A DNA stretch of 64,000 nucleotides from Pontibacillus salicampi (lineage in GTDB: Bacteria > Bacillota > Bacilli > Bacillales > BH030062). This document shows positions 41,514 through 49,734 of the stretch, piece by piece (position 1 is the first letter of the stretch; each line of letters opens with the position of its first letter). The translations under genes were made by a program, and so were the position numbers. The notes beneath the pieces were generated by a model. That model searched no databases. It was not told the origin of the DNA and worked only from the letters and a program-made list of their open reading frames with translations. Location of the stretch: NCBI RefSeq assembly GCF_042434395.1, contig NZ_JBHLTP010000024.1:1-64000 (forward strand), given 5' to 3'.

Positions 41514-42274
41514 GACAAGTAACTGCTACTGGACAAACAGTTGAGGACGCGGTCCGATCAGCTTTAGAGCAGTTAAACACCTCGAGGGACCAAGTGAATG
41601 TAGAGATTATTGATGAAGGAAAAAAAGGATTTTTGGGTATTTTTGGAACAAAGCCAGCCATTGTGAAGGTTAGTGTATTGCATACTAATGAAGAAAATGC
41701 ATCTACTCAAAAGGAAAGCCACAATCCGACGGAAGAGAAGGGACAAGCTCCTAAACAAGAAGAGCGAGTATCTTCTGAAATAGTGGAAGAACCTGTTGAG
41801 CCTGAACCTACAAAGGATACTCGGATCCAAAATGCTGTCGAAGAAACACAGCAATATATTAAAGAGGTTGCTGCTGGAATGGGCGCCGAAATAGAGGTGC
41901 GTGTTCATCCAGATGGGAAAGAAGTAACCTTTGAGCTGGTTGGAGATAAAATTGCCATGCTGATAGGGAAGCGGGGACAAACCTTGAATGCCTTACAGTA
42001 TTTGTCGCAAATTGTCATCAATCGAGAAAGTGAAACGTATTTAACCGCTATAGTAGATGCGGAAGGGTATCGAGGCAGAAGAGAAGAGACTTTGAAAAGT
42101 CTAGCTCATCGCCTTGCCAGTAAAGCCATCCGTACGAAGAACGATGTAGCCCTGGAGGCTATGCCGTCCTATGAGCGGAAAATCATTCATAATGCTCTTC
42201 AAAATAACAAACAGATTACGACATATTCCGACGGGACAGAACCTCATCGTCATGTAGTAATCAAGCCAAAATAA
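41510..42274 (+). CDS. jag: SpoIIIJ-associated RNA-binding protein Jag (KhpB)
   Basis: A 254-residue protein with an N-terminal Jag-N domain (RQVTATGQTVEDAVRSAL, about 1-52), an acidic, low-complexity linker (60-110), a KH domain (about 115-190, with IGKRGQTLNALQYL) and a C-terminal R3H domain (about 195-254, with SYERKIIHNAL and TEPHRHVVI). The start is GTG, overlapping the spoIIIJ stop by 4 bp. KhpB with KhpA acts as an RNA chaperone in Gram-positives. Confidence 0.95.
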   Translation: MRQVTATGQTVEDAVRSALEQLNTSRDQVNVEIIDEGKKGFLGIFGTKPAIVKVSVLHTNEENASTQKESHNPTEEKGQAPKQEERVSSEIVEEPVEPEPTKDTRIQNAVEETQQYIKEVAAGMGAEIEVRVHPDGKEVTFELVGDKIAMLIGKRGQTLNALQYLSQIVINRESETYLTAIVDAEGYRGRREETLKSLAHRLASKAIRTKNDVALEAMPSYERKIIHNALQNNKQITTYSDGTEPHRHVVIKPK

Positions 42275-42313
42275 AAGCCTGAAGACTAGCCGACTAGTCT
42301 TCAGGCTTTTTTA
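42274..42313 (+). terminator. Terminator after jag
   Basis: A perfect 16-bp stem (42274-42289 with 42294-42309) around CCGA, followed by TTTTT. Confidence 0.93.
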
Positions 42314-42430
42314 CGTGTTACGAATAAAAGAGGGGTTATCTTAGATAAGCGCTCTTATGTGGGAGACTTGAATTCGAGATATCGGTGTTTCATTACGTGT
42401 TAATAGATAAATTTTGTAAGACGAGTTGAC

Positions 42431-42617
42431 TGGGCTGGAATCACTCCGCTTTCCTGGGGCCCCACACGACGTGAGGTCGTTCACCGTTGCTACAGGATGT
42501 AGCGACTTTAGGTGAACTTCCTTAATTGAGCTTAGTCTCCTCAGTCGGCAAAGAACGCCGCCTTGCGGGGTTTCAGCTCATTCGTATTTCCACGGGAGTC
42601 ATCGTGATTCCAGCCCA
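42431..42617. repeat. Palindromic intergenic element, copy B
   Basis: 187 bp bounded by a perfect 14-bp inverted repeat (TGGGCTGGAATCAC at 42431-42444 and its complement at 42604-42617). In inverse orientation it carries the family's inner blocks: GACTCCCGTGG at one end, GGAAAGCG at the other and GAGGAGACT inside. It also has an inserted hairpin module (GTTCACC arms around GCTACA/TGTAGC at 42489-42503) and CCCACACGACGTGAGG, both shared with copy C. Confidence 0.8.
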
Positions 42618-42828
42618 ATCAACGCTAAATGAGATAGTCTATCTCTATATAGTAATACACCCAATATGCTTGAAAGAAGACCCTACGTTGAATAAAAGGA
42701 AAGTGATGGAAAATCAAACCTTATCAGTGATATGAAAGCATTTCTGTTCAATGGAAATATGGTAAGATTCCACATAAACATTAGAATTTTAGCAAAAAAG
42801 GCGGGTCCGTTTCTCCCAATACAGCAAA

Positions 42829-42937
42829 GGTATGGCCTGAAAAATGCGAGACTCCCACGGAAAAAGTTTACTCCATTTCATTCTGAGGAGGCTTGGCCAT
42901 TCATCCGTAGAAAAGCGAGTGTTTTTCAGGCCATACC
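42829..42937. repeat. Palindromic intergenic element, copy D
   Basis: 109 bp bounded by a perfect 16-bp inverted repeat (GGTATGGCCTGAAAAA at 42829-42844 and its complement at 42922-42937). Inner blocks GCGAGACTCCCACGG and CCGTAGAAAAGCGAG match copy A closely, with GAGGAGGCT inside. The terminal stem matches copy C except for one base, so C and D probably share recent ancestry. Confidence 0.8.
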
Positions 42938-43105
42938 ATTCTCTAATTAATGTAATGGACCCTTCTCCTACATAATATCTCTAAACCGAGTCTTCCATTA
43001 TCTCCCCATTATATGGATCAACCTAACATCAAACATTGTTGTTACAGAATTGAAGATAAAGAACAAAAAATATTTAATGAGAAGGTGGAAAGAATAAAGC
43101 TGATT

Positions 43106-43277
43106 TGTGGATAAGAACGTGATAGAATGGTTGAGTGGAAAAATTGCCTTATCCACATGTGGATAAGGTTGAAACATGGTAACCATGCCCATACTAAGTA
43201 AAAAGCTTTTCAAACAAAATCAAGATATGCTAATCTAATAAGTTAGTGACTATATCATATTAAACCGTTGTGGATAA
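43106..43277. promoter_or_regulatory. Consensus DnaA-box cluster upstream of mnmE
   Basis: TGTGGATAA at 43106-43114, the perfect 18-bp palindrome of two abutting boxes TTATCCACATGTGGATAA at 43149-43166, and TGTGGATAA at 43269-43277, all 9 of 9 matches to the consensus. The last box lies 33 bp before the mnmE start. The spacing to oriC is about 3.4 kb. Confidence 0.78.
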
Positions 43278-43309
43278 CTATACAATCATCATCAGAAAGG
43301 GGTGAGAGC

Positions 43310-44686
43310 ATGGATACAGATACAATTACGGCCATTTCTACTCCCGTCGGGGAGGGGGCCATTGCTATTGTGCGCCTAAGTGGACCAGAAGCAGTGGAGA
43401 AAGCAAACCTATTGTTTCACGGAAGGAATTTGGAACAGGTAGATTCCCATACAATGCATTATGGGAAATTGGTGGATCCAAAAACAGATGAGCTGATAGA
43501 AGAAGTCATGGTTTCTGTCATGCGTGCTCCCAAGACATTTACACGAGAAGATGTAGTGGAAATTAACTGTCACGGAGGGTTAGTTTCTGTGAATCGTGTC
43601 TTAGAATTAGTGTTGGATCAGCATGTTCGCTTAGCGGAGCCTGGTGAGTTTACGAAACGTGCTTTCTTAAATGGGCGAATTGACCTTTCTCAAGCAGAAG
43701 CGGTTATGGACTTAATTCGCGCTAAGACAGATCGTGCTATGAATGTGGCGTTAAAACAAATGGATGGGCGACTGTCTAAATTAATCCAGGAGTTACGTCA
43801 GGAATTGCTTGAGGCATTGGCTCAGGTGGAAGTGAATATTGATTATCCGGAATACGACGATGTAGAAGAAATGACGAACGAGGTCATGATTGAAAATACG
43901 CAAAAGGTCCATCGTCAAATTGGTGAGCTTTTACAAACGGCTAAACAGGGTAAGATATTAAGAGAGGGACTTGGCACAGCCATAGTTGGAAGACCGAACG
44001 TTGGGAAATCGTCCCTTATGAACGCATTAGTACATGAAAATAAAGCGATTGTTACCGAAATTCCAGGAACCACGAGGGACGTTATTGAGGAATATGTTAA
44101 CGTTCGAGGAGTTCCTTTGCGGTTAATTGATACTGCCGGAATACGAGATACAGAGGATTTAGTGGAGAAAATCGGCGTAGAGCGTTCTCGTCAGGTATTG
44201 AATGAAGCTGATTTGATTCTTCTTGTACTGAATTATGGAGACGAATTGACGGAAGAAGATGAGAAATTGTTTGAGGCCGTTCAAGGGATGGATGTTATCG
44301 TTATTGTGAATAAGACAGACCTTCCACAGAAATTAGATATGGACCGTCTGCATCACATTGCGTCTGAGCATACCATTGTTAATACGGCAATTATTGAAGA
44401 ACAAGGTATTGATAAACTAGAGTCCTCTATATCAGATATTTTCTTTGAGGGTGATATCGATACAGGAGATATGACGTATGTTTCTAATGTACGTCACGTG
44501 CAGCTGCTAAATCAGGCTAAAGAAGCTTTAGAGGATGCTATGCAAGGAATGGAAGTCGGTATGCCAATTGATATTGTACAAATAGATGTAAGAAGAACGT
44601 GGGAGATACTCGGTGAAATTGTCGGAGATTCCGTTAGCGATAGCTTACTCGACCAATTATTCTCTCAATTCTGCTTAGGGAAATAA
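43310..44686 (+). CDS. mnmE: tRNA-modifying GTPase MnmE
   Basis: A 458-residue GTPase which with MnmG adds the carboxymethylaminomethyl group to U34 of certain tRNAs. The N-terminal folate-binding domain (about 1-120) precedes a helical domain into which the G domain (about 215-380) is inserted: G1 GRPNVGKSS, G3 DTAG, G4 NKTD. The C-terminal CLGK with C455 is the catalytic tail. The start is ATG 43310 behind AAGGGGTGAG; a longer reading from 43268 includes the DnaA box and lacks a site. It is the first gene of mnmE-mnmG-rsmG. Confidence 0.97.
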   Translation: MDTDTITAISTPVGEGAIAIVRLSGPEAVEKANLLFHGRNLEQVDSHTMHYGKLVDPKTDELIEEVMVSVMRAPKTFTREDVVEINCHGGLVSVNRVLELVLDQHVRLAEPGEFTKRAFLNGRIDLSQAEAVMDLIRAKTDRAMNVALKQMDGRLSKLIQELRQELLEALAQVEVNIDYPEYDDVEEMTNEVMIENTQKVHRQIGELLQTAKQGKILREGLGTAIVGRPNVGKSSLMNALVHENKAIVTEIPGTTRDVIEEYVNVRGVPLRLIDTAGIRDTEDLVEKIGVERSRQVLNEADLILLVLNYGDELTEEDEKLFEAVQGMDVIVIVNKTDLPQKLDMDRLHHIASEHTIVNTAIIEEQGIDKLESSISDIFFEGDIDTGDMTYVSNVRHVQLLNQAKEALEDAMQGMEVGMPIDIVQIDVRRTWEILGEIVGDSVSDSLLDQLFSQFCLGK

Positions 44687-44707
44687 ACATGTAAAGGAGA
44701 GACTGTC

Positions 44708-46606
44708 ATGTCAACATTTGATGCTGGGCGGTATGACGTAATTGTTATAGGTGCCGGCCATGCTGGTGTAGAAGCAGGTCTGGCTGCTGCAAGACGAGGT
44801 GCTAAAACGTTAATGCTTACGTTAAACCTCGATATGATTGCTTTTATGCCATGTAACCCATCCATTGGAGGACCAGCGAAAGGAATTGTTGTTCGGGAGA
44901 TTGACGCACTTGGTGGAGAAATGGCGAAAACCATTGATAAGACGTACATCCAGATGCGTTTGTTGAATACTCGTAAAGGACCTGCAGTTCGTGCTCTTCG
45001 TGCGCAGGCTGATAAGCATTTATACGTTCAAGAGATGAAGCAAGTATTAGAAAATGAACCGAATCTGACGCTGCGTCAAGGTATGGTTAATAAATTGCTC
45101 GTAGAAGACAACAAGATCAAAGGGGTTGTAACGGAAACGAAAGCAGCCTATTATGCGGATAACGTTATTGTTACAACTGGTACCTTTATGCGCGGGAAAG
45201 TTCTAATTGGTGACCTAGCCTATGAGAGTGGTCCAAATAACCAGAGATCTTCCACGCATTTATCCGAAGAGCTGGAGCGCTTAGGATTGGAAATGGTTCG
45301 TTTTAAGACCGGTACCCCAATGCGTGTAAACAGTAAAACCATTGATTATTCCAAAACGGAAATTCAACCAGGGGACGATGTGCCTCGAGCATTCTCGTAC
45401 GAAACAACAGAATATATTATGGACCAATTACCATGCTGGTTAACGTACACGAATGAGTTCACTCATAAAATTATCGATGATAACTTGAGTTCCTCCGCTA
45501 TGTACTCTGGTATGGTAAAAGGAACCGGACCTCGTTATTGTCCTTCTGTGGAGGATAAAATTGTTCGCTTCCACGATAAGCCACGTCATCAGGTGTTCCT
45601 GGAGCCAGAAGGGCGTAATACAGAAGAGGTTTATGTACAAGGGTTATCCACTTCCTTACCTGAGCATGTGCAAAAGGAAATGATGGAAACCGTACCGGGC
45701 CTTGAGAAAGCAGAAATTATGCGTGCCGGCTATGCCATCGAGTATGATTCTGTTGTTCCAACTCAGCTATGGCCAACCCTTGAAACAAAGGCCATTGAAG
45801 GTCTATTTACAGCTGGTCAAATTAATGGCACATCAGGGTATGAAGAAGCATCCGCACAAGGCTTAATGGCAGGTATTAATGCTGCTTCGAAAGTCCTTGG
45901 AGCAGAGCCGGTTATTTTAGATCGATCTCAAGCCTATATTGGTGTACTCATCGATGACCTTGTCACCAAGGGAACTGATGAACCGTACCGTCTGTTAACC
46001 TCCCGTGCTGAGTATCGCCTGATTCTGCGTCATGATAACGCTGATTTACGTCTAACGAACATCGGGCATGAGATAGGATTAATTTCTGATGAACGCTTCG
46101 CTCGTTTTGAAGAGAAAAAGCGTCAAATAGAAGCAGAAATCAAGCGTTTAGAGGGCATTATACTGAAGCCTACAGAAGAAGTGCAGGCAGCAATTGAACA
46201 ATCTGGTGGATCTGCATTGAAAGAGGCTATTCGTGCTTCTGATTTACTTCGTCGTCCTGAAATGAAATATGACGTCGTTTCTGAATTGACGCATCCGGAA
46301 GAGGAGCTGGCAGAAGACGTCAAAGAACAAGTAGAAATACAGATGAAATACTCTGGTTATATAGAGAAATCTAATCAACAGATTGAACGCATGAGAAAAA
46401 TGGAAAACAAGAAGATCCCAGAAGATATTGATTATGACGATATTCACGGACTGGCATCAGAAGCCCGTGACCGATTAAAAGAAGTGCGTCCGTTGTCTGT
46501 AGGTCAGGCATCCAGAGTGTCTGGAGTTAACCCAGCCGATGTATCCATTCTTCTCGTGTATATTGAACAGGGGAAAATCGCTAAAGTATCTGGAGATGAT
46601 GCGTAA
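44708..46606 (+). CDS. mnmG: tRNA uridine-5-carboxymethylaminomethyl modification enzyme MnmG (GidA)
   Basis: A 632-residue FAD-dependent partner of MnmE. The FAD dinucleotide motif GAGHAGVEAG is near residue 14-23, the GidA signatures PCNPSIGGPAKG and GQINGTSGYEEA are present, and the C-terminal helical domain (about 550-632) binds MnmE. AAAGGAGAG lies 8 nt ahead of the ATG. It lies 21 bp after mnmE and 18 bp before rsmG. Confidence 0.98.
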   Translation: MSTFDAGRYDVIVIGAGHAGVEAGLAAARRGAKTLMLTLNLDMIAFMPCNPSIGGPAKGIVVREIDALGGEMAKTIDKTYIQMRLLNTRKGPAVRALRAQADKHLYVQEMKQVLENEPNLTLRQGMVNKLLVEDNKIKGVVTETKAAYYADNVIVTTGTFMRGKVLIGDLAYESGPNNQRSSTHLSEELERLGLEMVRFKTGTPMRVNSKTIDYSKTEIQPGDDVPRAFSYETTEYIMDQLPCWLTYTNEFTHKIIDDNLSSSAMYSGMVKGTGPRYCPSVEDKIVRFHDKPRHQVFLEPEGRNTEEVYVQGLSTSLPEHVQKEMMETVPGLEKAEIMRAGYAIEYDSVVPTQLWPTLETKAIEGLFTAGQINGTSGYEEASAQGLMAGINAASKVLGAEPVILDRSQAYIGVLIDDLVTKGTDEPYRLLTSRAEYRLILRHDNADLRLTNIGHEIGLISDERFARFEEKKRQIEAEIKRLEGIILKPTEEVQAAIEQSGGSALKEAIRASDLLRRPEMKYDVVSELTHPEEELAEDVKEQVEIQMKYSGYIEKSNQQIERMRKMENKKIPEDIDYDDIHGLASEARDRLKEVRPLSVGQASRVSGVNPADVSILLVYIEQGKIAKVSGDDA

Positions 46607-46624
46607 GCAGAAAGGGTTGTATGG

Positions 46625-47344
46625 ATGAATAAAGAAGCCTTCCGCAAAGCATTACAAGAACAAGGTATCGAATTAACCGACGAGCAAATGGAGCAATTCG
46701 ATACCTACTTCCATACCCTTGTGGAATGGAATGAAAAAATGAACTTAACAGCCATAACCGAGGAAGAGGAAGTGTATCTTAAGCATTTTTATGATTCGAT
46801 AACCGCTGCCTTTTATAAGGATTTCAACCAGGAATTAACCATCTGTGATGTAGGAGCTGGAGCAGGCTTCCCCAGCATCCCATTAAAAATTGTTTTTCCT
46901 AGCTTAAAGGTTACAATTGTAGATTCCCTAAAAAAACGAATTACGTTCCTCAATCATCTTGCTACTCAATTAGGGCTCACGGATGTTGCTTTCTATCATG
47001 ACAGAGCAGAGAATTTCGGAAAGAATGAGAAATTCAGAGAGCAATATGATGTAGTAACAGCCAGAGCTGTGGCGAGAATGAGCGTGTTAAGCGAGCTGTG
47101 TCTTCCATTAACCAAAAAAGGCGGCACATTTCTTGTCATGAAAGCTGCTAAATTTCAGGAGGAAATGGAGGATGCTGCCTTCGCTATCCAATTTCTTGGC
47201 GGAGAAGTACAGAATTTGCATACATTCCATTTGCCACAGGAAGACAGTGAACGTAACATCGCAATCGTTGAAAAACGACGAAAAACACCTAAGAAATATC
47301 CTAGGAAAGCCGGTACTCCAAACAAGGACCCTATTGTCGGCTAG
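46625..47344 (+). CDS. rsmG: 16S rRNA (guanine-527-N7) methyltransferase RsmG (GidB)
   Basis: A 239-residue SAM-dependent methyltransferase acting on G527 of 16S rRNA; loss gives low-level streptomycin resistance in many bacteria. SAM motif I is DVGAGAGFPSIPLKI (about 76-90), followed by the VDSLKKRITFLNHL helix and the TARAVARM motif. The C-terminus is lysine-rich. It is the last gene of the mnmE unit and is followed by a strong terminator. Confidence 0.97.
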   Translation: MNKEAFRKALQEQGIELTDEQMEQFDTYFHTLVEWNEKMNLTAITEEEEVYLKHFYDSITAAFYKDFNQELTICDVGAGAGFPSIPLKIVFPSLKVTIVDSLKKRITFLNHLATQLGLTDVAFYHDRAENFGKNEKFREQYDVVTARAVARMSVLSELCLPLTKKGGTFLVMKAAKFQEEMEDAAFAIQFLGGEVQNLHTFHLPQEDSERNIAIVEKRRKTPKKYPRKAGTPNKDPIVG

Positions 47345-47351
47345 TATAGAA

Positions 47352-47384
47352 AGATCCTGTTACATCGTGTAGCAGGATTTCTTC
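47352..47384 (+). terminator. Terminator after rsmG
   Basis: ATCCTGTTACA (47354-47364) pairs with TGTAGCAGGAT (47368-47378, one G-T pair) around TCG, followed by TTCTTC. The inner 18 bases match, with one change, the hairpin module inside palindromic element C. Confidence 0.75.
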
Positions 47385-47810
47385 ATACATAAAGATTTCT
47401 CCAAAGCCCTTTCAAAACAGCACATGCAGAAGAAGGAATTTCCTATTTGAACAGAGAATATGTAATATCTAGGTTTACAAATAGGCCCATTCTTCTAGAA
47501 AAGATTTTATAGTGGTCCCTGCTATTTTTCCAGAAGATATGGTAGAATAGGAGAGAAATATATCGATAGTGAAGCGGTGGCGCGGTAGCAGTTCTGCTGC
47601 AGCGCTTTTTTGCACGTGATAAAAATACTCGCTGTAGAAAATACGGCAGGCGTATGAAGTAACGGAGGGGAAAGTTGATAAATAGAGCACACTCTGCCTC
47701 GAAACTTTCTTTTGTTCGATATGAATATGCCAACTAAGAGATAACCATTCGGTCGACTATATAAACACATAAAACGAGTTGTGACGTTTTATGGTTTCTT
47801 GATTAGACAT
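47385..47810. other. rsmG-noc intergenic region
   Basis: About 430 bp without a supported gene. It contains a terminator-like hairpin at 47580-47613. The several overlapping frames on the minus strand are low-complexity and have no ribosome sites. A parS site follows at 47811. Confidence 0.55.
47580..47613 (+). terminator. Isolated terminator-like hairpin, possible end of a small RNA
   Basis: GCGC-GGT-AGCAG and CTGCT-GCA-GCGC pair with one mismatch and one wobble around TT, followed by six T. The rsmG terminator lies 200 bp before it and no gene lies between, so it may end a short unannotated transcript. Confidence 0.5.
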
Positions 47811-47826
47811 TGTTTCACGTGAAACA
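47811..47826. promoter_or_regulatory. parS site upstream of noc
   Basis: TGTTTCACGTGAAACA is a perfect 16-bp palindrome matching the B. subtilis parS consensus TGTTNCACGTGAAACA. It is the loading site for Spo0J (ParB). It lies 65 bp ahead of noc. Confidence 0.95.
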
Positions 47827-47890
47827 TTCTTTTCCAATGGCACATAAAAACGATACAAGAGTGTGAAAGCAGAAAAGGTGGTGTCAGTGT

Positions 47891-48775
47891 ATGAAACACC
47901 CATTTAGCCGTTTATTTGGACTAGGGGATAAATCCGATGCTAAGGCGGAAGATCAGGACGAACAACAGCAGGAGCAGGAATATCATCCTGATGAAGTAGT
48001 ACAAATACCGATTGAGCAAATTCAGCCAAACCGTTATCAGCCACGAACCTTTTTTAATGAAGAAAAAATAGAGGAATTAGCACAAACCATACATACTCAT
48101 GGCATGATACAACCAATTGTCGTCAGAAAAATAGAAGATGATGAAGGGTATGAGCTAATTGCTGGGGAGAGAAGATGGCGCGCAGTTCATGTACTGGGAT
48201 GGAAGGAAATCCCTGCCATACTTCGGGATATGGACGATACTCAAACAGCTTCTGTTGCTTTAATTGAGAATTTGCAAAGAGAAGAGCTATCTGTTGTGGA
48301 GGAAGCTGCAGCATATGCTAAGCTATTGGAAATTCATGGATTGACCCAGGAGGCATTGGCACAGCGTTTAGGGAAGAGCCAATCGACAATTGCCAATAAA
48401 TTGCGTTTGTTAAAACTACCGGAATCCGTACGGCAGGCCATTATGGATAAACAAATCACCGAAAGACATGCACGAGCATTGATTGCCTTAAAGGAACAAG
48501 AAGCTCAGGAGAAATTACTCGAAGAAATTATCCAAAAAAGCTTAAATGTGAAACAAACCGAGCAACGTGTAGACAAGCTCCTTAACCAGGAAAAGGAAAC
48601 GAAAAAGAAGAAGCCAAAGATGAAAGGGATTAGTAAAGATATGCGAATTGCGATGAATACGATTCGACAATCCGTTTCCATGGTTTCTGATACAGGCATT
48701 GACTTAGAAACAGACGAAGAAGATTATGATGAATACTATCAAATAACTATCAAGATTCCGAAAAACAAATCCTAG
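47891..48775 (+). CDS. noc: Nucleoid occlusion protein Noc
   Basis: A 294-residue ParB-family CTPase that binds its own sites on the chromosome and the membrane to block FtsZ assembly over the nucleoid. The N-terminus KHPFSRLFGL is the amphipathic membrane-binding helix typical of Noc. The ParB/Srx fold with GERRWRAVHVLGW and ENLQREELSVVEEA and the HTH (TQEALAQRLGKSQSTIANKLRLL) follow. The C-terminal dimer domain ends the protein. It is upstream of soj-spo0J and paralogous to spo0J. Confidence 0.95.
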   Translation: MKHPFSRLFGLGDKSDAKAEDQDEQQQEQEYHPDEVVQIPIEQIQPNRYQPRTFFNEEKIEELAQTIHTHGMIQPIVVRKIEDDEGYELIAGERRWRAVHVLGWKEIPAILRDMDDTQTASVALIENLQREELSVVEEAAAYAKLLEIHGLTQEALAQRLGKSQSTIANKLRLLKLPESVRQAIMDKQITERHARALIALKEQEAQEKLLEEIIQKSLNVKQTEQRVDKLLNQEKETKKKKPKMKGISKDMRIAMNTIRQSVSMVSDTGIDLETDEEDYDEYYQITIKIPKNKS

Positions 48776-48781
48776 CATTCT

Positions 48782-48822
48782 CTACCCATCTTTATGTATT
48801 ACATACGAGGTGGGTATTTTTT
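48782..48822 (+). terminator. Terminator after noc
   Basis: TACCCAT and GTGGGTA (one G-T pair) form a 7-bp stem separated by about 19 nt and followed by TTTTTT. Confidence 0.6.
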
Positions 48823-48843
48823 AAACTATTGTGAAACGAAGGA

Positions 48844-48857
48844 TGAAAACGGTAACA
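48844..48857. promoter_or_regulatory. cre-like sequence in the noc-soj gap
   Basis: TGAAAACGGTAACA fits the cre consensus TGWNANCGNTNWCA at every fixed position. It lies 104 bp before soj, just upstream of a possible -35 TTGACG (48873). A role for CcpA in soj control is not established, so chance is possible. Confidence 0.4.
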
Positions 48858-48960
48858 TTGTATGGAAAACTTTTGACGGATTTCTCTAAATTTTTCATCA
48901 TTTTGATAAATAAATGATAGAATAATAGGTATAAGTTGACAGATAGAGGTAGGTGGCATC

Positions 48961-49734
48961 GTGGGCAAAGTTATTTCCGTGGCAAATCAAAAAGGCGGAG
49001 TGGGAAAAACAACAACAGCGGTGAATTTAAGTGCATGCTTAGCTTATTTTAATCATAAAGTTTTGCTTGTGGATATTGATCCGCAAGGAAATGCAACAAG
49101 TGGGGTAGGCATCGACAAAGCAGACATGGACCAATGTATATATGATGTGCTAGTCGAGGATATAGAGGCAAAGCATGTGACGGTTTCTACAATGGTAGAA
49201 AATCTGAAGGCCATTCCTGCTACGATACAATTAGCAGGAGCAGAAATTGAACTGGTTCCAACGATTTCAAGAGAAGTTCGATTAAAAAAAGCAATTGATT
49301 CTGTAAAAGATCAGTACGACTTTGTTATCATAGATTGTCCCCCTTCGTTGGGGCTCTTGACTATTAATGCATTAACGGCGTCAGATGCGGTACTAATACC
49401 AGTTCAGTGCGAGTATTACGCGTTGGAAGGATTAAGTCAGCTTCTTAATACTATCAGACTGGTACAGAAGCACCTTAATACGAGCTTAATGATTGAAGGA
49501 GTTCTTCTTACGATGCTGGATGCGAGAACCAATCTTGGTATTCAAGTCATTGAAGAGGTGAAGAAGTACTTCCAGGATAAAGTGTATCAATCTGTTATCC
49601 CTCGTAATGTTCGATTAGGGGAGGCGCCCAGTCATGGTCAGCCAATCATCCTATACGATCCAAAGTCCAGAGGGGCCGAAGTGTACTTAGAATTAGCAAA
49701 GGAAGTGATGGTGAATGGTCAGAGGGTTGGGTAA
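48961..49734 (+). CDS. soj: Chromosome partitioning ATPase Soj (ParA)
   Basis: A 257-residue ParA-type ATPase without an N-terminal DNA-binding extension, i.e. the short chromosomal Soj. The deviant Walker A KGGVGKTTT is at 11-19 with the signature lysine, the switch region is DIDPQGNATSG, and Walker B is DFVIIDCPPSLG. It regulates DnaA and acts with Spo0J in origin segregation. The start is GTG behind AGGTAGGTG. Its 3' end overlaps spo0J by 20 bp. Confidence 0.97.
   Translation: MGKVISVANQKGGVGKTTTAVNLSACLAYFNHKVLLVDIDPQGNATSGVGIDKADMDQCIYDVLVEDIEAKHVTVSTMVENLKAIPATIQLAGAEIELVPTISREVRLKKAIDSVKDQYDFVIIDCPPSLGLLTINALTASDAVLIPVQCEYYALEGLSQLLNTIRLVQKHLNTSLMIEGVLLTMLDARTNLGIQVIEEVKKYFQDKVYQSVIPRNVRLGEAPSHGQPIILYDPKSRGAEVYLELAKEVMVNGQRVG

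Larger units (their letters stand above)
42314..43309. other. One-kilobase jag-mnmE intergenic region: repeats then DnaA boxes
   Basis: No gene is supported. From the left it holds an imperfect palindrome (42325-42353) and a short motif near 42361-42382 that recurs near 61877. Palindromic elements B (42431-42617) and D (42829-42937) follow, with a cluster of consensus DnaA boxes (43106-43277) just before mnmE. Confidence 0.7.

Noticed and set aside
47443..47770. Three overlapping minus-strand frames before noc
   Set aside because: No ribosome sites, mutually overlapping, odd composition; the region holds a hairpin and parS instead.
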